A stretch of 64,000 bases of DNA from Streptomyces sp. MMBL 11-1 (GCF_028622875.1 NZ_CP117709.1:2356001-2420000), one strand, 5' to 3'. Numbered from the stretch's first letter, positions 15,527 to 24,030 are shown. Notes: generated by a model from the letters alone, not told the origin. Program-made: numbers and translations.

Positions 15527-18369
15527 GTACGCAGTGCCAGCGCCCCGGGTGCGAGGGGAACTACGAGGACATGGGCGGCGGTGAGCTGTACTGCGACACC
15601 TGCGGTCTGGCTCCGGTCGTCTCGCCGACGGGCATGGTCTCCTCGCCGCCGACCGGGATCGCCGGGGGCGGCCGGGCGAGCAGCCGGGACAGCTCGTCGG
15701 GGCGCTCCGGCTCCCGTGCCTCCGCGCGCTCCTCGTCGCGTTCGTCGACCTCGCGCCGCTCGGTCTCCGGCCGGCTGTCGCGCTCGTTGTCCGGGGCGGC
15801 CACATCCCGTTCGGTCTCGGTGCGTTCCTCGGGCTCGACGTCGGCGGCCTCGGCCCGGGGGCGGCTCGGCGTCGGTCTGGTGGAGGTCCCGGTCGTGCCG
15901 CGGCCCGATCCGCGCACGGCGGTGATGAGGAACCCGGAGGTTCCCGAGCGCAAGCGGTTCTGCTCCCGCTCGGACTGCGGTGCGCCGGTGGGCCGTTCGC
16001 GCGGTGAACGGCAGGGCCGCACCGAGGGGTTCTGCACCAAGTGCGGCCACCCGTACTCCTTCGTGCCGAAGCTGGGCGGCGGCGACATCGTGCACGGCCA
16101 GTACGAGGTCGTGGGCTGTCTGGCGCACGGCGGGCTCGGGTGGGTGTATCTGGCGGTGGACCGGGCCGTGTCGGATCGCTGGGTGGTCCTCAAGGGCCTG
16201 CTGGACACCGGCGACCAGGACGCGATGGCCGCCGCGATCTCCGAGCGCCGCTTCCTCGCCGAGATCGAGCACTCCAACATCGTGCGGATCTACAACTTCG
16301 TCGAGCACCTCGACCAGCGGACCGGCTCGCTCGACGGCTACATCGTGATGGAGTACGTCGGCGGCAAGTCGCTCAAGGAGATCGCCAACGAGCGCCGCAC
16401 CCCCACCGGGGAGCGCGACCCGCTGCCGGTCGAGCAGGCCTGCGCGTACGGGATCGAGGCGCTGGAGGCGCTCGGCCACCTGCACAGCCGCAACCTCCTC
16501 TACTGCGACTTCAAGGTCGACAACGCGATCCAGACCGAGGACCAGCTCAAGCTGATCGACATGGGCGCGGTGCGCCGCATGGACGACGACGAGTCGGCCA
16601 TCTACGGGACGGTCGGCTACCAGGCCCCCGAGGTCGCGGAGCTGGGTCCGTCCGTCGCCTCCGACCTGTACACGGTGGCCCGGACGCTGGCGGTCCTCAC
16701 CTTCGACTTCCAGGGGTACACGAACGTCTTCGTGGACTCGCTGCCGGACCCGGACACCGTCGAGGTGCTCCGGACCTACGAGTCGTTCTACCGGCTGCTG
16801 GTGCGGGCCACGGACCCGGACCCGGCCCGCCGGTTCGCCTCCGCCGCGGAGATGGCCGAGCAGTTGACGGGGGTGCTGCGGGAGGTCGTGGCACTCCGGA
16901 CGGGCCGGCCGCGTCCCGCTCTGTCGACGCTGTTCGGCGCGGAACTACGCGTGACCGACACCGAGTTGTTCGCCCGGCAGACGGACGACGTCTCGCGGCT
17001 GGGCGGCCGGGAAACCGGCTCGGGGCGCGGCGGGCTCCGGGGCCGCCGCAAGGGCAGCGGCCGTTCGCCGTCCGGCGTTCCCGCGCAGGGCGGTACGTGG
17101 CAGGCCCACGGCGGCACGCCGGCGGCGGCGCCGGGGGCCGTGACGTCCGCGGTGGCCGGGGCGCTGCCGGTGGGCGCCCAGCCGCCCGGACCCGCTGGGG
17201 CACCCTCGTCGTCTCCGGCGGGGGCCTCTGCGCTGGCGGTGCCGCCGACCCATGTCCGGGGCTCGGCGCAGGGCGGCGCCCCGCTCGCGTACGCTCCCCC
17301 GGCGCAGGCTCCGCTCCCGGCGCCCCGGGCCGCCGAGCCGGCCCCGGACCCGTCCGTCGGGCCGTACGTGGCGACCGGACCGTACGGCCCCTTCGGGACG
17401 ACCTCCGGGGGCGTTCTGCTCGCCCTGTTCGACACGCGGGCCACGGCACTGGCGCTGCCGGTCCCCCGGGTCGACGCGAGGGATCCGAACGCCGGTTTCC
17501 TCGCCGGTCTCATGGCCTCCGCCCCGGCCGAGCTGATCACGGCCCTGCACACGGTGCCGGCCCCCTCGCTGGAGACCCGGCTGCGGGAGCTGCGGGCCCG
17601 GCTGGAGATGCGGGAGCTGGAGTCGGCCGCCCGTGCGCTGACCACTCTGGAGGGTGAACACCCGGACGACTGGCGGGTCGTCTGGTATCGCGGCGTGACC
17701 TCGCTGGTGACCGGTGACCACGAGACGGCGGCACTCTCCTTCGACGCGGTCTACGACGCCTTCCCCGGGGAGATGGCGCCCAAGCTGGCGCTCGGGATCT
17801 GCGCGGAGGTGCTGGGCCAGCTGGACAACGCCGCCGAGTACTACGGCCTGGTGTGGGCGACGGATCCGGGGTTCGTCAGCGCCGCGTTCGGCCTGGCCCG
17901 GGTACAGATCGCCGCCGGTGAGCGGGCCGGGGCGGTGCGCACCCTGGAGTCGGTGCCGGAGGCCTCGATCCACTACACGGCGGCGCGGGTCGCCGCCGTC
18001 CGGGCGCGGCTGCGCGAGCGCTCGCACGGGGAGCCGCTGCTGGCCGACCTGACGGCCGCCGGTATCCAGGTGGCGGCGCTGGCCGCCTTCGGCCTGGACC
18101 CGGTGCGTCACGAGCAGTTGTCGACCGAGGTGCTGGGCAAGGCGCTGGACTGGGTACTCTCCGGTAGTCCCGGTGTTCCGGGACCGGTCGGGCCGGTTGC
18201 CGGTCCGCCGGGTGCACGCAAGCTGCTCGGCGCCGAACTGAACGAGCGGGGACTGCGGTTCGGGCTGGAACGCTCGTACCGGATGCTCGCCCGGCTCGCG
18301 CAGCGGGGCGACGAGAGGATCGAACTGGTGGAGCGGGCCAACCGTTTCCGCCCCCGAACGTGGGTGTGA
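15523..18369 (+). CDS. pknG: PknG-like soluble Ser/Thr protein kinase with zinc ribbons and TPR domain
   Basis: 948 residues. Order: Cys4 ribbon (C5, C10, C24, C27); a Ser/Arg-rich disordered stretch (about 50-113); a rubredoxin-like motif (C147, C152, C171, C174); a kinase domain (about 190-460); a Pro/Ala-rich linker (about 510-640); and a TPR region (about 670-900). Kinase motifs follow PknG closely: AHGGLGWVYLAVDR loop, K224 (VVLKGLL), catalytic D329 in YCDFKVDN, D346 in the DMG triad, and YQAPEV. The TPR part also matches PknG (DDWRVVWYRGVTSLVTGDHETA). Mycobacterial PknG controls glutamate metabolism by phosphorylating the FHA protein GarA. Here an FHA protein closes the same cluster. 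The start overlaps the previous stop (ATGA). Odd: the first rubredoxin knuckle is Cx4C, not Cx2C. Confidence 0.9.
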   Translation: MSTQCQRPGCEGNYEDMGGGELYCDTCGLAPVVSPTGMVSSPPTGIAGGGRASSRDSSSGRSGSRASARSSSRSSTSRRSVSGRLSRSLSGAATSRSVSVRSSGSTSAASARGRLGVGLVEVPVVPRPDPRTAVMRNPEVPERKRFCSRSDCGAPVGRSRGERQGRTEGFCTKCGHPYSFVPKLGGGDIVHGQYEVVGCLAHGGLGWVYLAVDRAVSDRWVVLKGLLDTGDQDAMAAAISERRFLAEIEHSNIVRIYNFVEHLDQRTGSLDGYIVMEYVGGKSLKEIANERRTPTGERDPLPVEQACAYGIEALEALGHLHSRNLLYCDFKVDNAIQTEDQLKLIDMGAVRRMDDDESAIYGTVGYQAPEVAELGPSVASDLYTVARTLAVLTFDFQGYTNVFVDSLPDPDTVEVLRTYESFYRLLVRATDPDPARRFASAAEMAEQLTGVLREVVALRTGRPRPALSTLFGAELRVTDTELFARQTDDVSRLGGRETGSGRGGLRGRRKGSGRSPSGVPAQGGTWQAHGGTPAAAPGAVTSAVAGALPVGAQPPGPAGAPSSSPAGASALAVPPTHVRGSAQGGAPLAYAPPAQAPLPAPRAAEPAPDPSVGPYVATGPYGPFGTTSGGVLLALFDTRATALALPVPRVDARDPNAGFLAGLMASAPAELITALHTVPAPSLETRLRELRARLEMRELESAARALTTLEGEHPDDWRVVWYRGVTSLVTGDHETAALSFDAVYDAFPGEMAPKLALGICAEVLGQLDNAAEYYGLVWATDPGFVSAAFGLARVQIAAGERAGAVRTLESVPEASIHYTAARVAAVRARLRERSHGEPLLADLTAAGIQVAALAAFGLDPVRHEQLSTEVLGKALDWVLSGSPGVPGPVGPVAGPPGARKLLGAELNERGLRFGLERSYRMLARLAQRGDERIELVERANRFRPRTWV

Positions 18370-18371
18370 AG

Positions 18372-19790
18372 ATGTCACAGAGCCACCAGCAGCCCGCCCT
18401 GTCGAAGTGCCCGGGCTGCGAGGAGCCGCCGGCTGCGGGCGACCTGTTCTGCGGGGCGTGCGGCTACGACTTCTCGGCCGTACCGGCGCGCCCCGCCGAC
18501 CGGCCCACGATGGCCATCACCGTGCCTCCTGGCGCCCCGGCGGAAGGCACCCGGTGGCCCGCCGCCGAGGAGACCGACAGCTCCGACATGCCCGCGCCCG
18601 TGGTCCGCCCGGCGGACGTGCCGGGGACGGACTCGGCCGGCAGGCCGCTCACGGAGCCGGACGCGCCGGACACGGTGTCCGGGCCGGACTCCCCGCCGCC
18701 CGGGCCGGTGCGGGCGGGCGGGCCGGAGCCCGCGGCGGCCCGGGTACGGCACGACGACCGGGCGGCCCCGGGCGGAACGGAGGCCTCCGGGGACTTCGCG
18801 CCGGCCGCGCCCGACCCCCGTACGGCGGAACACACCGCCGCGCCCGCCGCTCCCGGGGCGAAGGTCTGTGTGGCCTGCCGCTCCGGCCGGGTGGACCCCG
18901 ACGGCTACTGCGAGAACTGCGGGCACGCCCAGCCCCGTGAGCGCGACCACATGGAGCAGGAGCTCGACGCGGTGGCCGCCGTCAGCGACCGGGGCCTGCG
19001 CCACCACCGCAACGAGGACTCCTTCGCGGTGTCCTCGACCGCCCTGCCGGACGGCTCGCCCGCCGTCGTCGCGATCGTCTGCGACGGCGTCTCCTCGGCG
19101 AGCCGGCCCGACGAGGCGTCGGCGGCCGCCGCGAGCGCCGCCAACGAGGCGCTGCTGGAGTCCCTGCCGCGCGGCACGCACCCGCAGCAGGCGATGCACG
19201 AGGCGATCGTCGCCGCGTCCGAGGCGGTCAACGCCCTGGCGCGGGAACCCGCCGGGGCGAGGGAGCACGACGCGCACAGCCACCAGAACGCCCCGGCCTG
19301 CACCCTGGTCGGCGCGATCACGGCGGGCGGCCTGCTGGTCGTCGGCTGGGTCGGCGACAGCCGGGTCTACTGGGTGCCGGAGGACCGGACCCAGCCGACC
19401 GCCCGGCTCACCGAGGACGATTCCTGGGCCGCGCAGATGGTCGCGGCCGGCCTGATGAACGAGGCGGAGGCGTACGCCGACGAGCGCGCGCACGCCATCA
19501 CCGGCTGGCTCGGCGCCGACGCGTACGAACTGGAGCCCCACACCGCCGCGTTCAAGCCGGACCGGCCGGGCCTGGTGGTCGTGTGCACGGACGGCCTGTG
19601 GAACTACGCGGAATCCGCCGGGGAGATGGCCGCCGCCGTCCCGGCCGACGCCCAGCAACAGCCGCTGCGCGCGGCGCAGGTACTCGTCGGGCACGCCCTC
19701 GACGGCGGGGGCCACGACAACGTAACAGTGGCGCTACTGCCGTTCGCCGTACGGCCGGACGGGGCAGGATCGGCCTGCGAAAGCGTTTGA
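18372..19790 (+). CDS. PP2C-type Ser/Thr protein phosphatase with two N-terminal zinc ribbons
   Basis: 472 residues, ATG 2 bases after the kinase stop; GTG 18360 and 18366 are in-frame alternatives that overlap the kinase. Ribbon 1 has C13, C16, C27, C30. A 130-residue Pro/Ala/Asp-rich linker follows, then ribbon 2 (CVAC...CENCG, about 167-186). The phosphatase domain (about 195-470) keeps all metal motifs: SDRGLRHHRNEDSF, VCDGVSS, VGDSRVYW, CTDGLWNY and GGHDNVTVAL. It is therefore likely active with Mn2+/Mg2+. Sharing an operon and Cys4 ribbons with the kinase, it probably reverses that kinase's phosphorylations. Confidence 0.92.
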   Translation: MSQSHQQPALSKCPGCEEPPAAGDLFCGACGYDFSAVPARPADRPTMAITVPPGAPAEGTRWPAAEETDSSDMPAPVVRPADVPGTDSAGRPLTEPDAPDTVSGPDSPPPGPVRAGGPEPAAARVRHDDRAAPGGTEASGDFAPAAPDPRTAEHTAAPAAPGAKVCVACRSGRVDPDGYCENCGHAQPRERDHMEQELDAVAAVSDRGLRHHRNEDSFAVSSTALPDGSPAVVAIVCDGVSSASRPDEASAAAASAANEALLESLPRGTHPQQAMHEAIVAASEAVNALAREPAGAREHDAHSHQNAPACTLVGAITAGGLLVVGWVGDSRVYWVPEDRTQPTARLTEDDSWAAQMVAAGLMNEAEAYADERAHAITGWLGADAYELEPHTAAFKPDRPGLVVVCTDGLWNYAESAGEMAAAVPADAQQQPLRAAQVLVGHALDGGGHDNVTVALLPFAVRPDGAGSACESV

Positions 19791-19841
19791 GCCGGTTCTC
19801 CGCCCCTGCCCCGGCCTTGTGTCAGCCGCCCGCGTCCTTCC

Positions 19842-19851
19842 ATCACGTGAT
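19842..19851. promoter_or_regulatory. ATCACGTGAT palindrome before VWA gene
   Basis: A perfect 10 bp palindrome 29 bases before the VWA start, in the 90-base gap after the phosphatase. It could be a binding site or chance; no partner copy was seen nearby. Confidence 0.25.
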
Positions 19852-19880
19852 TCCCCGTGGAGCCTCAAGGAGCCGACCAG

Positions 19881-21242
19881 ATGGCCAACTTCTCCAAGTC
19901 GAACGTGCCCCAGTTCTCCGTCGAGGTGTACCAGAACGCGTTCCTGCCCGAGGGCGGCCGTGAGGTCAACGCGATCGTCACCGTGACCTCGACCGGCGGC
20001 GGCACCACCGGCGGCGTACCGCTGGCGGGTTCGGCGCCCGCGCCCGCGTACGGGCCGGGGCAGGGTCCCGACGCGGCCGTGGTGCTGATGGTCGACTGCT
20101 CGGGCTCGATGGACTACCCGCCGACGAAGATGCGCAACGCGCGCGACGCGACGGCGGCGGCCATCGACGCCCTGCGCGAGGGCACCCGGTTCGCGGTGGT
20201 CGCCGGGACACATGTGGCCAAGGACGTCTACCCGGGCAACGGGCGGCTCGCGGTCGCCGACCGGCAGACGAAGGGCCAGGCCAAGGAAGCCCTGCGGAAG
20301 CTGAGCGCGGGCGGGGGCACCGCGATCGGCACCTGGCTGCGGCTGGCCGACCGGCTGCTGGGCGCGGCCGAGGTGGACATCCGGCACGGCATCCTGCTGA
20401 CCGACGGCCGCAACGAGCACGAGGCGCCCGAGGACCTGCGGGCGGCCCTGGACTCCTGCGCCGGCCGGTTCACCTGCGACGCCCGCGGGGTGGGCACCGA
20501 CTGGGAGGTGAAGGAGGTCACCGGCATCGCCGGCGCCCTCCTCGGCACGGCCGACATCGTGGCCGATCCGGCGGGCCTGGCGGCGGACTTCACGCGGATG
20601 ATGGAGAACGTCATGGGCAAGGAGGTCGCGGACGTGGCGCTGCGGCTCTGGACGCCGGTGGGGGTGGAGATCCGGTTCGTGAAGCAGGTCGCGCCCACGG
20701 TCGCGGATCTGACCGGGCGGCGGACCGAGGCGGGCCCGCGCGCCGGTGACTACCCGACCGGCTCCTGGGGCGACGAGTCCCGCGACTACCACGTGTGCGT
20801 CCTGGTGCCGGAGGCCGGGATCGGCCAGGAGATGCTGGCCGCCCGGGTCTCGCTGATCCTGCCCGACCCCTCGGGCGCGGGTGCTCCGCAGACGCTCTCG
20901 CAGGGGCTCGTACGGGCGGTGTGGACGGACGACATGGTGGCGTCGACCTCGATCAATCCGCAGGTCGCGCACTACACGGGCCAGGCGGAGCTGGCACAGG
21001 TCATCCAGCAGGGCCTGGACGCACGCAAGTCGGGTGACCTCGACGGCGCGACGGCGAAACTGGGCCGCGCGGTGCAGCTGGCGTCGGCGTCCGGTAACCA
21101 GGACACAGCGAAGCTGCTTTCGAAGGTGGTCGACGTCGTCGATGCCGCGACAGGTACTGTGCGACTGAAGGCGAAGGTTGCGGAAGCGGACGAGATGACC
21201 CTCGAAACGCGCTCCACCAAGACCGTTCGCGTCAAGAAGTAA
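19881..21242 (+). CDS. von Willebrand factor A domain protein of kinase/phosphatase locus
   Basis: 453 residues, ATG placed by AAGGAG 8 bases upstream. A beta-rich N-terminus (about 1-50, FSVEVYQNAFLPEGGREVNAIVTV) leads into a VWA domain with an intact MIDAS DCSGSM (about 73-78), AIGTWLRLADRLL and the later metal loop HGILLTDGRNEHE. About 170 residues of beta sandwich and a C-terminal helical/charged tail follow (AELAQVIQQGLDARKSGDLDGA, TPR-like). No signal peptide, so it is cytoplasmic. Similar VWA proteins occur beside PP2C/FHA/kinase genes in tellurium-resistance-like and stress loci. It probably assembles the signalling complex through metal-dependent binding. Confidence 0.85.
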   Translation: MANFSKSNVPQFSVEVYQNAFLPEGGREVNAIVTVTSTGGGTTGGVPLAGSAPAPAYGPGQGPDAAVVLMVDCSGSMDYPPTKMRNARDATAAAIDALREGTRFAVVAGTHVAKDVYPGNGRLAVADRQTKGQAKEALRKLSAGGGTAIGTWLRLADRLLGAAEVDIRHGILLTDGRNEHEAPEDLRAALDSCAGRFTCDARGVGTDWEVKEVTGIAGALLGTADIVADPAGLAADFTRMMENVMGKEVADVALRLWTPVGVEIRFVKQVAPTVADLTGRRTEAGPRAGDYPTGSWGDESRDYHVCVLVPEAGIGQEMLAARVSLILPDPSGAGAPQTLSQGLVRAVWTDDMVASTSINPQVAHYTGQAELAQVIQQGLDARKSGDLDGATAKLGRAVQLASASGNQDTAKLLSKVVDVVDAATGTVRLKAKVAEADEMTLETRSTKTVRVKK

Positions 21243-21276
21243 CACGGCACGGTCATCGAACGATCACCGGGCCGTG
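21243..21276 (+). terminator. Possible hairpin between VWA and FHA genes
   Basis: CACGGC at 21243-21248 pairs with GCCGTG at 21271-21276, and an inner GGTCATCG/CGATCACC pair (one mismatch) extends it. It begins immediately after the VWA stop, so partial termination or 3' stabilisation is possible. Confidence 0.45.
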
Positions 21277-21373
21277 AGCACAGAGCAACCCTGCGTACGC
21301 GTCGGGCGAGGACGCCCGCGATCGACAAGCATGACGGCCTTGGGGCCGGAAGAGGAGAGGGGGAAGCGCCGAC

Positions 21374-22783
21374 ATGCCGACCTGCCCGAACGGACACCAG
21401 TCGGGTTCCGAGGACTGGTGCGAGGTCTGCGGACACCGCATGGCCAACGGTGGTGCGCCCTCGGGCGCGGTGCCCCCGCCTCCTCCGCCGCCGCCCGCGC
21501 CCGGTTACGGCTACCCGCAGCAGGATTCCGGCGGTGGCCAGCCCACCATGCAGGCGGAGCTGTGCCCGCAGTGCCGCACGCCGCGTGAGGCGATGGCGCC
21601 GTACTGCGAGGAGTGCCGCTGGAACTTCCTCACCAACACGGCGACCTCCTACACCCCGCTGGCCCCGCAGCACGGCACGCCCGGCGGACCTCCGCCCGGC
21701 CTCAACCTGCCGCCCGGATTCCAGGCGCAGAGCCCCGGCGGCCCCGGCGGACAGCCTGGCCCCGGCGGCCCGGGCGGACAGCCTGGGCCCGGTGCTCCCG
21801 GCGGCCCCGGTGCTCCCGGTGGCCAGGGCGGTCCGCCCGGCGCACCTCAGCCGCGCGACCCGTTCGACTACCAGGGCTCACGTCCCTCGCAGATGAACCG
21901 CCCCGCCGAACCGCTCGCCCCCGAGCAGAACGGCCCGCAGGGGAACGGCGGTCAGCAAGGGAGCGGCATCCAGGGCGGGCCTCCCCCGCAGGCGTTCCAG
22001 CAGGCGCCCCCGTCGCCGCCGCAGCAGTCCGGACCCTCGCCGTTCGAACCCCGGCAGCCGGCTCCCTCGACGCCCTCGCCGTTCGAACCGCAGCCATCAG
22101 CCCCCTCTCCGTTCGAGCCCCAGCAGGCCTCGCCGTTCGCGCCGCCGCAACAGCAGCAGCAGTCGGCGCCGCCCGGGCCGCCGCAGCCGCCGGGGCACAC
22201 CGGCGGCGGGGACGACTGGATGCTGCCGCCGCCCTCCCGGGCGCAACAGGCCCCACAGCCGCCGCAGGCGTTCCAGCAGCCGGGCCCCCACCAGGGGCAG
22301 GACCAGAACCAGGACCAGGGATACGACCAGGGCCGGCAGCACGGCGGGGCGCCGGGCCAGGGCCGGCCCCAGGAGTCCGCCTCATGGACCGCCGTGATCG
22401 CTCCCGACCGTGCGTACTTCCTCGCGATGATGCAGCGCAGCGGCCCCGAGGCGACCGGGCTGAACCTGCCCGCGTACTCCCCGGAGCAGCGCCTTCCGCT
22501 CACCGGGAGCCAGATCACCATCGGGCGTCGCCGCCACAGCACCGGCGAGTCCCCCGACCTCGATCTGTCGGTGCCCCCGGAGGACCCGGGCGTCTCGCAC
22601 CAGCACGCGGTACTGGTGCAGCAGCCCGACGGCGGTTGGGCGGTCGTGGACCAGAACTCCACCAACGGCACCACGCTGAACGGCGCCGAGGACCCGATCC
22701 AGCCCTACGTCCCCGTACCGCTCCAGGACGGCGACCAGGTGCACGTCGGGGCGTGGACGACGATCACGGTGCGCCGGGACTGA
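21374..22783 (+). CDS. FHA-domain protein with two zinc ribbons and long Pro/Gln/Gly linker
   Basis: 469 residues. Two Cys4 ribbons open the protein (C4, C16, C19 in CPNGH...CEVCG; then CPQC...CEEC at about 58-77). Residues about 95-335 are almost entirely Pro, Gly, Gln and Ser, with a repeated SPFEP motif (about 218-255). The C-terminal FHA domain (about 372-469) has the phosphothreonine-pocket residues: ITIGRRR, VSHQHAVL and NSTNGTTLNG. It should read phosphothreonine, most likely on the kinase or other members of this cluster, in the way GarA/OdhI docks on PknG. No GarA-type ETTS phospho-acceptor motif is seen. The final 15 bases to the convergent methyltransferase leave no room for a terminator. 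Confidence 0.9.
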   Translation: MPTCPNGHQSGSEDWCEVCGHRMANGGAPSGAVPPPPPPPPAPGYGYPQQDSGGGQPTMQAELCPQCRTPREAMAPYCEECRWNFLTNTATSYTPLAPQHGTPGGPPPGLNLPPGFQAQSPGGPGGQPGPGGPGGQPGPGAPGGPGAPGGQGGPPGAPQPRDPFDYQGSRPSQMNRPAEPLAPEQNGPQGNGGQQGSGIQGGPPPQAFQQAPPSPPQQSGPSPFEPRQPAPSTPSPFEPQPSAPSPFEPQQASPFAPPQQQQQSAPPGPPQPPGHTGGGDDWMLPPPSRAQQAPQPPQAFQQPGPHQGQDQNQDQGYDQGRQHGGAPGQGRPQESASWTAVIAPDRAYFLAMMQRSGPEATGLNLPAYSPEQRLPLTGSQITIGRRRHSTGESPDLDLSVPPEDPGVSHQHAVLVQQPDGGWAVVDQNSTNGTTLNGAEDPIQPYVPVPLQDGDQVHVGAWTTITVRRD

Positions 22784-22798
22784 GGCGGGCGCGGCGCC

Positions 22799-23794
22799 TC
22801 ATCCGGCGGCGAGCGGCCAGGTGTACGGGCCCTGCGGGTCGTCGAGCCAGGCCCACTGGCCGCCCTGGCCGACCGTGATGCCGTACCTCTCCCGCTGCGG
22901 GCGCTCCTCGCGCTCCCAGAGGGAGAGGGCCTCATGGGGATCGAGGGTGCCCGCGGTCAGCGTCAGGAGGAACCGGAAGAGATCGTCCCCGGCGACCCGG
23001 CGCGGCAGCCCGCCGAGGTGCGGCAGCTCGCCGGGGCCCGGGAGCGCCCCGCGCAGGGGCACGAAGTACGCCGGGGTGTGCAGGAAGTGCCCTTCGGCGC
23101 GCGGGCCGTGCGCCGTCGTGCGGACCTGGAGCAGAACGAGGCCGGTAGCGAGCGGCGCGAGGATGCGCGCCCCCGGACGGCACTGTTCCGGCCAGGCCTC
23201 CGGCACGGACGGCAGGGTGCAGGTCGCGATGATCCGGTCGTAGGGGGCGCGTCGCGGGCAGCCCCGGGCCCCGTCGCCGGTGACCACCGTCGGGTGGTAC
23301 CCGGCCGCAGCGAGATGGCTCCGGGCCGACTCCGTGATCTCCGGGTCCAGGTCGACGCTGGTCACCGCGGAGTCGCCGAGCCGGTGGGCGAGCAGCGCCG
23401 CGTTGTAGCCGGGGCCGGTGCCGATCTCCAGGACCGTGTGTCCGTCCCGTACGTCGAGGGCGTCGAGCATCAGGGCCATCAGGGACGGCTGGCTGGAGGA
23501 CGAGACGAGTTCGCCGTCCTTGAGCCGGGTGGCCAGCGCCTCGTCCGCGTACACGCCGCGGAGCCAGCGGGAACGCCGTTCGGGGTCGGGGTCCTCGCCC
23601 CAGAGGCGCTCGAAGCCCCGGATTCCGTGCACGTAGTAGAACGGCACGAACAGATGGCGGGGCACCTCGGCGAAGGCGGTGCGCCACGCGGGATCGGTGA
23701 ACGCGCCCCGCGCGGCGATCTCCCGCACGAGGGCTTCCCGCGCCGCGTCGGTCTCGGCGTCGGTCGGGGAGGGGCCTTGCCGGTGTGCACCCAT
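22799..23794 (-). CDS. PCMT-like protein-L-isoaspartate O-methyltransferase
   Basis: 331 residues. Family motifs: PRHLFVP near 45, SSSSQPSLMALML (about 98-110), the SAM-binding loop VLEIGTGPGYNAA (about 121-133), and DRIIATCTLPSVPEAW. PCMT enzymes methylate isoaspartyl residues in damaged proteins, but several actinobacterial relatives modify peptides or other substrates. The length, about 100 residues over E. coli Pcm, comes from a C-terminal extension (about 235-331) ending in a Trp/Gln-rich segment. It diverges from the haemoglobin gene across a repeat-bearing region. Confidence 0.82.
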   Translation of the reverse strand: MGAHRQGPSPTDAETDAAREALVREIAARGAFTDPAWRTAFAEVPRHLFVPFYYVHGIRGFERLWGEDPDPERRSRWLRGVYADEALATRLKDGELVSSSSQPSLMALMLDALDVRDGHTVLEIGTGPGYNAALLAHRLGDSAVTSVDLDPEITESARSHLAAAGYHPTVVTGDGARGCPRRAPYDRIIATCTLPSVPEAWPEQCRPGARILAPLATGLVLLQVRTTAHGPRAEGHFLHTPAYFVPLRGALPGPGELPHLGGLPRRVAGDDLFRFLLTLTAGTLDPHEALSLWEREERPQRERYGITVGQGGQWAWLDDPQGPYTWPLAAG

Positions 23795-23873
23795 GTCTCC
23801 ACTGTCCTGCGCCGGAGCCGCGCGTGCGAACGGCGACGGGCCGGAGGGGCGGGAGGCGGAGCGGATACGGCGG

Positions 23874-23965
23874 GGCGGTATGCGGCCGGTGGTCCCCGTC
23901 GGGCGGTATCCGGCGGCGGGCTCCCCGTCCGACGGTATGCGGACACCCCGTCCGGCGGTATTCGG
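23874..23965. repeat. Four spaced copies of GGCGGTATNCGG
   Basis: Copies lie at 23874-23885, 23902-23913, 23931-23942 (first G to GA) and 23954-23965, with spacing 28, 29 and 23 bases, so they are roughly on one helical face. They occupy the divergent promoter region between the methyltransferase and the haemoglobin gene. They look like an array of regulator sites or a degenerate expansion. Confidence 0.6.
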
Positions 23966-23982
23966 CCGGGCTCCCGGTCCTT

Positions 23983-23994
23983 GGTCCTAGGACC
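23983..23994. promoter_or_regulatory. GGTCCTAGGACC palindrome upstream of glbO
   Basis: A perfect 12 bp palindrome 36 bases before the haemoglobin start, with a CTAG core that is uncommon in this genome type. Candidate operator. Confidence 0.4.
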
Positions 23995-24030
23995 CCCGTT
24001 CCCGGTCGGTGCGTCTGCGACCATGGACGG

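Noticed and set aside
15523..18369. Pseudokinase call for the PknG-like protein because HRD reads YCD
   Set aside because: PknG itself has YND at this place, and K224, D329, N334 and D346 are present.
23983..23994. DasR-type operator
   Set aside because: The palindrome GGTCCTAGGACC does not match the TGGTCTAGACCA core expected for DasR.
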